Shown: positions 1 to 5,795 of the stretch, piece after piece
Layout of the letters: each line of letters begins with the position of its first letter
Numbering within the stretch: the stretch's first letter is position 1
Assembly (NCBI GenBank): GCA_947177115.1
Contig: CAMWTG010000031.1
Location: forward strand, 1 to 15,156
DNA: 15,156 nucleotides
Reading direction: 5' to 3'
Source: an uncultured Clostridia bacterium
GTDB lineage: Bacteria > Bacillota > Clostridia > Oscillospirales > Oscillospiraceae
The notes under the pieces: model-generated
The model's database searches: none
What the model was told of the DNA's origin: nothing
Seen by the model: the letters and a program-made list of their open reading frames with translations, nothing else
Position numbers and translations under genes: made by a program

Positions 1-20
1 GGAAAAACGATTAAAATCTT

Positions 21-40
21 TTCGCGCCTGCGGGCGCGAA
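21..40 (-). terminator. Possible distal terminator hairpin of the methyltransferase operon
   Basis: TTCGCGCC and GGCGCGAA form a perfect 8-bp stem with a 4-base loop. Read on the minus strand it is followed by a moderately T-rich stretch down to position 1. It lies about 80 bases past the stop of the last operon gene. The T tract is interrupted, so termination here is only plausible. Confidence 0.35.
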
Positions 41-71
41 CTCCTGCGGAGGGCCGTTGTCTACAATTTGA

Positions 72-105
72 GCGGCAGACAGGCGGAATTCCGCCTGCCT
101 GCCGC
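72..105 (-). terminator. 15-bp hairpin downstream of the mtaA-like gene
   Basis: GCGGCAGACAGGCGG and CCGCCTGCCTGCCGC flank an AATT loop, with one mismatched position. The hairpin starts 17 bases after the stop codon of the mtaA-like gene on the minus strand. No clean T run follows (TCAAATTG), so it may be an mRNA 3'-end stabiliser or a weak terminator rather than a classic intrinsic terminator. Confidence 0.45.
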
Positions 106-122
106 TTAGACCGCTTACCATT

Positions 123-1136
123 TTATGCTTTCTCCGCATAGTAGCCGCGCACGGTCTCATAAAACGCATCAATATTTTCCCATCTGGCAATGGGGGGTAT
201 GTCGCAGCCAGAAGAAATAATGAAGTTGGGCGATTGGCTGCACGCCTCCAGCACCTGCCGCGTCTGCAGGACCATGCTGTCCACTGTTCCAAAGGTAAAG
301 GATGCCGGGTCCACATTCCCCATGCACAGTATATCCGCCGGGCAATGGGATACTGCCTCTTCCATGGATATGGCATTCCCGAAGTGGTACCCCTTCGCCC
401 CCACCCGCAGCAGAGAATCCATCATCAGCATGGTATTGTTGCCGCAGTTGTGATACAGCACAATGAAGTCCTCAGACTGTACGGCATCCACAATGCGCTT
501 CACATAGGGCTCGGAAAACTCCACCGCAAACCGTGGAGAAAGCAGTCCCGTCAGAGGCTCCGCCATTACGATGCCGTTCGCCCCGGTGGCCTGATACGCC
601 TGAATATAGGAGATGATAAACCGGGTGCATTTCTCCATCACCGTATGTACCAGCTGCGGCTTGCGCTTGCAGGCCTTCATCACCTCCACGGTGCCAATCA
701 AGCGCCCCGCCAGCGAGAATGGTCCGATCACGCCCGCCAAAACCGGCCGGTCCTGGATCAATTCTACAGCCCGGGTCATTGCGTCAATATAGATCTGCGT
801 CCGTCCGGCGCCTACCTCCGGAATCTCCAGCGCCTCCGCCTCTTCCTGCGTGTTCACTACGGCGCCGGTCACCACCGGCACCTCATGGTCATTGACCTGA
901 ATCTGCGCGCCAAACGCCTCCGCCTCTACAGACAGGTCCATCATGCTGACCGCCGCCAGCGAGGGATTCCGCTCCGCCAGCAGCTTCATGGCCTTGGCCT
1001 GCGTCTCACTGCTGCTGATCAGCTCCTTGACCGTGATCCCCAGCAGCTGAATCGCAGGGAAGGATAGAATCGGCATGGGCTGCTTCACTTGGGATGCAAT
1101 GACCTGATCCTTCCACAGATTCATATTTCTCTTCAT
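123..1136 (-). CDS. MtaA/CmuA-like methylcorrinoid methyltransferase (uroporphyrinogen decarboxylase fold)
   Basis: This 337-residue protein belongs to the uroporphyrinogen decarboxylase superfamily branch that contains MtaA, MtbA and CmuA. These zinc enzymes move a methyl group from a methyl-corrinoid protein to a thiol (coenzyme M in methanogens) or, in acetogens, probably to tetrahydrofolate. The zinc signature His-X-Cys-Xn-Cys is visible as His229-Asn-Cys231 in LYHNCGNNT and Cys311 in SSGCDIPP. The length matches the family (about 340). The ATG at 1136 was chosen because AAAGGAG sits 10 bases upstream; the frame stays open to 1298, but that extension is untypical and runs through the structured leader. 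It is the last gene of the operon, 188 bases after the RamA-like gene, and would drain methyl groups from the operon's corrinoid protein. The methyl acceptor is not shown by the sequence. True heme-synthesis HemE is unlikely given the HXC...C motif and the neighbours. Confidence 0.88.
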   Translation of the reverse strand: MKRNMNLWKDQVIASQVKQPMPILSFPAIQLLGITVKELISSSETQAKAMKLLAERNPSLAAVSMMDLSVEAEAFGAQIQVNDHEVPVVTGAVVNTQEEAEALEIPEVGAGRTQIYIDAMTRAVELIQDRPVLAGVIGPFSLAGRLIGTVEVMKACKRKPQLVHTVMEKCTRFIISYIQAYQATGANGIVMAEPLTGLLSPRFAVEFSEPYVKRIVDAVQSEDFIVLYHNCGNNTMLMMDSLLRVGAKGYHFGNAISMEEAVSHCPADILCMGNVDPASFTFGTVDSMVLQTRQVLEACSQSPNFIISSGCDIPPIARWENIDAFYETVRGYYAEKA

Positions 1137-1155
1137 ATGTGTATACTCCTTTCTA

Positions 1156-1340
1156 TAGCCGAAGCAGCTGAAAAGAGAAAAACTCTTTTCCACCCTGCGG
1201 CGTTTTATGCCGCAGGAAACCGCCATCCCGGCTTCGGCTGAAAACTTCCCAGCCAACAAAACGGCGGTACGCAGCACGTTGGCGGGCCGCAGGCGCACTC
1301 ATCGAAAAAGCGCATTTGCGTTTTTCAGCCGCGTTGACTA
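1156..1340 (-). repeat. Intergenic structured repeat, copy A, with an added two-hairpin insert
   Basis: Read on the minus strand, this stretch aligns over about 115 bases with 10938-11050 on the plus strand. Shared blocks include TAGTCAA, CCTGCGGCCC, GCCGTTTTGTTG and TCAGCCGAAGCCG. Ends are TAGTC and GGCTA, which can pair using a G-U wobble. Copy A carries about 65 extra bases in its terminal hairpin. These form two perfect 8-bp hairpins (1170-1190 and 1194-1216), closed by AGCCGAAGC/GCTTCGGCT (1158-1166/1231-1239). The element starts inside the last codons of the RamA-like gene and ends just before the Shine-Dalgarno of the mtaA-like gene. Confidence 0.6.
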
Positions 1341-2839
1341 TCCCTATCGATCTCGGGCAAATACATGGACTTGATATACTGTTTGTGAAAATACGGATTT
1401 CCGGAAAGCTCCACCGTGTTGGACAGAGCCGCTATCCGCTCCAGAGCCCGGATACATGTTTGGTCCTGCAGCACCATTCCGGCGCCGGAGATGGCAGCGT
1501 TCCCAATGGAAGCCGTTCGATTTTGAAAGCACGGAGGGAGAAGGCCAATGCCTACGGCGCTGTCCGTATCCAAACGGCTGCCGAAGCCGCCGCACAGAAC
1601 CACTTGCTCCACGGACTCGGCCTCAATCCGGCAGGTGTACAATAGCGTGTCGATTCCCGCCCGGATCGCCGCCTTTGCCAGCAAGAGCTCGCCAATGTCC
1701 CGCCTGGTAAGCGAGATCCCGCTGCCGCCAATGGGCAGCTCCATCCCATCCGGACGCCCCCGCTTATCCAGCATATCCAGCCGCCGCGCCCAGCATACGG
1801 CGTCAATCAGGCCGGAGCCGCAGATCCCCTCCGCCGCCGTTCCGCCGATGACGGTATAGCGCAATTCGCCATGCTCTCCCCATACCCGGTCGATAGCTCC
1901 CCCGCAGGCCGGTAATCCGCAGGAAATGCAGGCGCCCTCAAAAGCCGGTCCCGCAGCGGCAGAGCAGCAGGTCAGCTTTCCCTGATGATAGAGCGCGATC
2001 TCTCCATTTGTCCCCACATCGATCACCATGGCCGTCCGCTCCCGCTCCATAACGCCGGAGGCCAGGATGCTGCAGCTGATGTCTCCGCCCACATAGGCTG
2101 AGACGCAGGGCGGCAGGTAGCATTCCATCCTTCCAAACTCCCCCAGCGCCAAACAGCTGCGGCCTCCAAAAAGCGACTCGGGCACAAAGGGGGCTACGCT
2201 GATCCCGTGCGGATCCAGCCCCGTCAAAGTATGCAGCATGGCGGTATTTCCGGTGATACAGCCTCCGCCAACCTCTTCTCTGCCAATACCGGCCTCCCGG
2301 CACATATCCAGAAGCATTTGTCCAATCTGCCGGCAGATCAGCTCCTGCAATGGCGCCACCGTATTCTGGCCGCAGTATACGATGCGGGCCAGGACATCGC
2401 TGCCAAAGGCCCTCTGCATGTTCATCTCTCCCCGCACGGCGGCAGGCCGGTCCTCTCCTCTTCGGAAGAGGCAGGCCGCCACCGTGGTGGTCCCAATATC
2501 CACGGCCGCGCCATAGCTGCCGCTGTACAATGGCCGGTGGCCGGACGCGGTACGCCCTGCGCCAAATACGATCTGCTGCCCGCGTGCAGCAGGCAGATAA
2601 ACACTGCAGTCTCCCAAAATCTCCGTGCAGCAGGCCAGGTGTTTTCCCCCGCCGGCAGGGACCTCCCTGCAGGTATAGTCCCCTTCTATCTGAACCCCGC
2701 ATTTTCCGCAGGTGTGGTTTCCGGCGCAGGGAAAGTCAAAAGAGGGGACCTCCTTCCGGAGTAGATCTATCAGCGGCTGCCCCACAGGGGCCTCCACCTC
2801 ACGCCGGAAATCCTCCCGTATCAGCGTAACCACCGGCAT
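1325..2839 (-). CDS. RACo/RamA-like corrinoid-protein reactivating ferredoxin-ATPase
   Basis: This 504-residue protein combines an N-terminal plant-type [2Fe-2S] ferredoxin domain with a C-terminal ASKHA-type ATPase domain (DUF4445), as in RACo, the reductive activator of corrinoid proteins. Cysteines at 38, 44, 47 and 70 give the CX5CX2CXnC cluster pattern. The ATPase part shows AVDIGTTTVAACLF, MVIDVGTNGEIALYH and VVLCGGFGSRLD, the phosphate and adenosine motifs of the fold. Such proteins use ATP and an electron to return inactive Co(II) corrinoid to Co(I). The ATG at 2839 was chosen because GGAGG lies 8 bases upstream; a GTG at 2854 overlaps that ribosome site. It is shorter than Carboxydothermus RACo and lacks the C-terminal dicluster ferredoxin of archaeal RamA. 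Its place between the deaminase and mtaA-like genes suggests it serves the corrinoid protein encoded upstream. The last codons and stop lie inside a repeat element. Confidence 0.88.
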   Translation of the reverse strand: MPVVTLIREDFRREVEAPVGQPLIDLLRKEVPSFDFPCAGNHTCGKCGVQIEGDYTCREVPAGGGKHLACCTEILGDCSVYLPAARGQQIVFGAGRTASGHRPLYSGSYGAAVDIGTTTVAACLFRRGEDRPAAVRGEMNMQRAFGSDVLARIVYCGQNTVAPLQELICRQIGQMLLDMCREAGIGREEVGGGCITGNTAMLHTLTGLDPHGISVAPFVPESLFGGRSCLALGEFGRMECYLPPCVSAYVGGDISCSILASGVMERERTAMVIDVGTNGEIALYHQGKLTCCSAAAGPAFEGACISCGLPACGGAIDRVWGEHGELRYTVIGGTAAEGICGSGLIDAVCWARRLDMLDKRGRPDGMELPIGGSGISLTRRDIGELLLAKAAIRAGIDTLLYTCRIEAESVEQVVLCGGFGSRLDTDSAVGIGLLPPCFQNRTASIGNAAISGAGMVLQDQTCIRALERIAALSNTVELSGNPYFHKQYIKSMYLPEIDRDSQRG

Positions 2840-3032
2840 ATTCTTCACCTCCACTATCCGTGGCGAACCACAGGCCGGGGACCCGCAGCAGCGCCGCAGG
2901 CCCCCGGAAAAGAGCGTAACTGCTTTAAGGTTAATTCCGTGTCCCTCTGCACGTCCCGATGGCGGATCCTACCGTCCGGACTGCGTGAAAACTCCTCTTG
3001 CCGGTTCGCACACATGGGGACACGAACGGCGC
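2840..3032 (-). other. Structured intergenic leader before the RamA-like gene
   Basis: This 193-base gap contains no convincing gene. Two inverted repeats stand out. Positions 2875-2907 form a 15-bp stem with a 3-base loop, three of the pairs being G-U on the minus-strand RNA. CGTGTCCC (2938-2945) and GGGACACG (3017-3024) form a perfect 8-bp outer stem around about 70 bases with further short complementary segments. The first hairpin is not followed by a T run, so it is not a normal terminator. It resembles no riboswitch consensus that I know, including cobalamin. Confidence 0.4.
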
Positions 3033-3551
3033 TTAATCCCAAAAACCCTTATGAGGCTCCAGCGCCTCTTCCATGATCTCCGGGAACGGTCCCCGGACTA
3101 CGATTTCCTTCTGCCCTTTGGAAAGGATCTCCCGGCAGCTGTGGTTGAAAGAGGGGTTGGCCTCATTGTCGCCCGTAGTCTGAAACAGCATGTTCTCGCT
3201 CATTGCAAAAACAATGCGGCCGATGTTGGCCCAGTAAATGGCTCCCGTACACATACAGCAGGGTTCCGCGCTGGTATACAGGGTGCAGTTCCAGAGAAAA
3301 TCCTTGTCGTATGTCATGGACGCCTTTCTGGCTACGGTCGTCTCCGCATGGCCGGTGCAGTCCCTGGTGGTCACCTCGATGTTAGCCTGCTCAATGAGAA
3401 TATTCCCCTCCCCATCGGCCAGCAGAGCGCCGAAGGGGTTATTGCCGGAAGCCCGGCCCTCTTTGGCCAGCTCAAACGTACGGCGCAGCAGCTCCAAGTC
3501 TTTTTCATGGGTAATGGCTGCAAAGCGCCGGTCAAATTCCCTGATTTCCAT
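3033..3551 (-). CDS. Cytidine/guanine deaminase-superfamily nucleobase deaminase
   Basis: This 172-residue zinc enzyme of the cytidine deaminase fold is closest in look to guanine deaminase of the Bacillus GuaD type. The zinc ligand and proton-shuttle motif is His68-Ala-Glu70 (CTGHAETT). The second zinc motif is Pro97-Cys98-X-X-Cys101 (AEPCCMC), followed by TGAIYWANIGRIVFA, very like the matching stretch of GuaD. Asn-Pro-Phe-Gly-Ala at 38-42 fits the substrate-pocket region. The family hydrolytically removes an exocyclic or ring-amidine amino group from a base, releasing ammonia. The start has AGGAGAGG just upstream and lies 15 bases after the MtmB-like stop, so the two are almost certainly cotranscribed. 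Its place inside a corrinoid methyltransferase operon with an NCS1 permease suggests a methylated base-like substrate or its demethylated product. A tRNA adenosine deaminase (TadA) role is less likely in this context. Confidence 0.85.
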   Translation of the reverse strand: MEIREFDRRFAAITHEKDLELLRRTFELAKEGRASGNNPFGALLADGEGNILIEQANIEVTTRDCTGHAETTVARKASMTYDKDFLWNCTLYTSAEPCCMCTGAIYWANIGRIVFAMSENMLFQTTGDNEANPSFNHSCREILSKGQKEIVVRGPFPEIMEEALEPHKGFWD

Positions 3552-3566
3552 GATACCTCTCCTCTG

Positions 3567-4946
3567 TCAAACCTGATCCAGCGGCAGGCCCCAACCGATG
3601 GCCTCCTCGCGAACCGCATTGTATACATCCAGCCACTCCTGAGAGGGCTGAACCGTCTTGACATCATAGACCTCCCAGAAGGGTTTGCCATAGGGCTTTT
3701 TGTCCAGATCGTCCTTGTACTTCTCATAGGCTTTCCGGGCAATTTCTTCCGCCTTCTGGCGGTCGATCTTAACGGCGGCATGAAGCACCTCGCCCTGGAA
3801 CCGGGCTTCCAGGCCAGAGCAGGCCCCGGTGATCGCCCCGGTAGCGGCGCGGGGGCCCTGGAGGCGGGCCAGGCCGGACTTGACCGCAACCAGGCAGGAA
3901 GCGATGATCTCATAGAGGAACGTCTTGGTGGCCAGACCGCCCACCATGGTGTGCGTCAGGCGGGTCATGATATGGGAGTTGCGGGAGATGGCCTGGAACG
4001 CCACGCTGGTCATCTGCAGCAGCTCCTTGGTGGTGGAGCAGAACAGATTGGGGTGGGTGGGCGTTGTGCCAACGGTGGTCCCCATAAAGACAATGCTCAG
4101 CGCGATCATTTCCGCAGTCAGGAGAACCACCTGCGTGTTCAGTCCGCCGCCCAGGCCGCCATAAATGGGATTGGCATAGGGCATGACCTGATGATCCAGC
4201 ATAACGCACTGTGCGATTTTATTCAAAATAGCATAATCCACCTTCAGCTCGGAAATGATCCCGATACTGTGGCTGTCCGTCTTTTTCATCAGATGGGAGG
4301 CCGCCAGCTCGCCTACATCGCTTACGCTGATGCCCACCCCGTTATAGGGCATTCCGGCCCGGCCGGACATGGCGGCCACATGGCGGAACAGCGCCACCTC
4401 CTCATAAGCGGCAAAAATCTCCAGCGGCGTGCGGGTCCGCAGTTCCAGCCCATTGATGGTGGTCAAATTGGTGGTGGGGCAGTGGAAATCCACCCGGGGC
4501 TCCTGCATATAGGAAAGCATAATGGGCACAAAATATTCGTTCGGGCAGGGCACATTCACCGAGCCGCCCAAATTCACCGGAGGCCGCGGATCATCGGCAG
4601 TGCGGGCGTACTCATGGACCGTGTCGTTGCCCTCGCCAAATACGGCGTGGTCCGGAGCCATTCGGATGGACTGCCGGATCTCCTCCTCCGTATATTGGAT
4701 GATGCGTCCGGTATCTTTGCAGAAGATGCCCGCTTTCGCCAAGAATTCAATAGCCGCATCCCAAACCCGGTCGGCCAGCTCATCATTGAAGTTGATGATA
4801 TTTTCAGACTCCAGCCTGATATCGTACTTTTTCACGATTTTTTTCAGGTTCTGATAAATGTGCTTCATATCGAAGTCCTGCTCGCTGACAATGGGGCCCT
4901 CAATACTGCGGCGGACAACGTCAAAAATCTTTGCCTTCTGATTCAT
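3567..4946 (-). CDS. MtmB-family corrinoid methyltransferase lacking pyrrolysine (Asn202)
   Basis: This 459-residue protein aligns end to end with monomethylamine:corrinoid methyltransferase MtmB, about 458 residues in Methanosarcina. Shared stretches include GIFCKDTGRIIQYTEEEI near residues 70-90, TDSHSIGIISELKVD near 220, GLEARFQGEV near 380 and PFWEVYDVKTVQPSQEW near the C terminus. Archaeal MtmB has an in-frame UAG read as pyrrolysine at residue 202. Here the frame has no UAG, and residue 202, in GMPYNGVGIS, is Asn encoded by AAC at 4341-4343. It is therefore a non-pyrrolysine member, in parallel with the non-pyrrolysine MttB proteins (such as MtgB) that use quaternary amines. It should methylate Co(I) of the partner corrinoid protein, encoded 14 bases upstream, from an unknown N-methyl substrate. 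A strong AAAGGAGG site precedes the ATG. Monomethylamine itself is an unlikely substrate without pyrrolysine. Confidence 0.87.
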   Translation of the reverse strand: MNQKAKIFDVVRRSIEGPIVSEQDFDMKHIYQNLKKIVKKYDIRLESENIINFNDELADRVWDAAIEFLAKAGIFCKDTGRIIQYTEEEIRQSIRMAPDHAVFGEGNDTVHEYARTADDPRPPVNLGGSVNVPCPNEYFVPIMLSYMQEPRVDFHCPTTNLTTINGLELRTRTPLEIFAAYEEVALFRHVAAMSGRAGMPYNGVGISVSDVGELAASHLMKKTDSHSIGIISELKVDYAILNKIAQCVMLDHQVMPYANPIYGGLGGGLNTQVVLLTAEMIALSIVFMGTTVGTTPTHPNLFCSTTKELLQMTSVAFQAISRNSHIMTRLTHTMVGGLATKTFLYEIIASCLVAVKSGLARLQGPRAATGAITGACSGLEARFQGEVLHAAVKIDRQKAEEIARKAYEKYKDDLDKKPYGKPFWEVYDVKTVQPSQEWLDVYNAVREEAIGWGLPLDQV

Positions 4947-4960
4947 ACTGCAACCTCCTT

Positions 4961-5614
4961 TTATGCGCTCAGACCCATGAGCTCATGGGCCAGCTTTACC
5001 GCGCCAATGGAATCATCGGAATAGCCGTCCGCGCCATTGGCATCTGCCCACTCCTTGGTTACCGGCCCGCCGCCAACCATGATCTTGGTGTGGCCGCCCA
5101 GCTTGGAGCTGTGGCGGACCAGCTCGATCGTCTCCTTCATAAAGGGCAGGGACGGCAGCATCAGTCCGGAGAGCGCCACGATATCCGCGTCCATCTCCTC
5201 CGCCCGCCGCAGGATCTCCATAGGCGCCACATCAACGCCCAGATCCACCATCTCAAACCCGTTGATCTGCATCATCAGGCAGACCATGTTTTTGCCGATA
5301 TCATGGATGTCGCCGGACACGGTGGCGATGACGCCCCTGCCCTTTTGCCGTCCCTTGATGTTCTGTTCCTGCATAATCGGCAGCAGCTTTGACTGAATGG
5401 CGGCAACTGCCTCGCCGGCCAGGACCAGATCCGGCAGAAAAATCTCCAGCTTGGCAAACTGCTCGCCAAGTTCATTCAGCGTGGGCTCCACACAATCGGT
5501 AAAGATGTCAAGGGGGTTTGCGGATGCTTCCAGCAGGTTTTCGACCTCGTCCAGAGCGGCCTCATCATCGCCATCGCAGATGGCCTCTTTCAGATTCAGG
5601 TATTTCTCATTCAT
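4961..5614 (-). CDS. Corrinoid (B12-binding) methyl-carrier protein, MtmC/MttC-like
   Basis: This 217-residue two-domain protein is typical of the methyl carriers of methylamine and methanol systems (about 215 residues). Residues 1-90 form the helical cap domain. Residues 91-215 form the Rossmann-like cobalamin domain with D102-I-H104-D-I-G107-K-N, whose His104 is the lower cobalt ligand, then Ser149-Gly-Leu and the GGGP loop at 181-184. It would cycle between Co(I) and methyl-Co(III), taking the methyl group from the MtmB-like enzyme and giving it to the MtaA-like enzyme; the RamA-like protein would rescue Co(II). The ATG has GGGAGG nine bases upstream. It lies 181 bases after the permease gene and 14 bases before the methyltransferase gene. 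MtmC, MtbC and MttC cannot be told apart by sequence alone, so the pairing is inferred from gene order. Confidence 0.92.
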   Translation of the reverse strand: MNEKYLNLKEAICDGDDEAALDEVENLLEASANPLDIFTDCVEPTLNELGEQFAKLEIFLPDLVLAGEAVAAIQSKLLPIMQEQNIKGRQKGRGVIATVSGDIHDIGKNMVCLMMQINGFEMVDLGVDVAPMEILRRAEEMDADIVALSGLMLPSLPFMKETIELVRHSSKLGGHTKIMVGGGPVTKEWADANGADGYSDDSIGAVKLAHELMGLSA

Positions 5615-5795
5615 GGATCGTTTCCTCCCATTTAAATAGTTGCGACCGCTTAGGCCTTTTGCATCGTTCCAAGACCGTGCGGCAAGCGGCGCTCAAAACA
5701 CGGTCTCCATCACCATGCCGGCGCAGCGGCATGAATATGGCAGGCTCAGACTTGCATGCACAACCGGGAAAACGCCGGATATGCATACAGGTTTT
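5615..5795 (-). other. Hairpin-rich gap between permease and corrinoid-protein genes
   Basis: No gene is seen here. Three inverted repeats are visible. Positions 5754-5788 give a 14-position stem with one mismatch and two G-U pairs on the minus-strand RNA. CATGCCG/CGGCATG at 5714-5733 is a 7-bp hairpin. AGACCGTG (5672-5679) pairs with CACGGTCT (5699-5706). The first hairpin is followed by TTTTTT only on the plus strand, so it would terminate plus-strand rather than operon transcription. The region may set the differing expression of permease and enzymes by mRNA processing. Confidence 0.4.

Noticed and set aside
123..1136. Heme-biosynthesis HemE
   Set aside because: The fold is shared, but the His-X-Cys...Cys zinc motif and the corrinoid neighbours identify the methyltransferase branch.
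1137..1298. N-terminal extension of the mtaA-like protein to 391 residues
   Set aside because: The ATG at 1136 has a strong ribosome site and the family N terminus; the extension is encoded by the repeat and its hairpins.
2854..3042. 62-codon minus-strand frame between the deaminase and RamA-like genes
   Set aside because: It overlaps the end of the deaminase gene and runs through inverted repeats, with no recognisable family; better explained as structured non-coding DNA.
3567..4946. A hidden pyrrolysine codon in the MtmB-like gene
   Set aside because: The frame has no internal TAG; the equivalent codon is AAC, and no pyl genes are in the window.
2712..5024. 770-codon open frame on the plus strand
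   Set aside because: It is antisense to three well-supported genes (RamA-like start, deaminase, MtmB-like). Its protein has no recognisable domain; long shadow frames are expected in GC-rich DNA.
5615..5795. Cobalamin riboswitch before the corrinoid-protein gene
   Set aside because: The gap is structured, but none of the conserved B12-box segments could be found on the operon strand.
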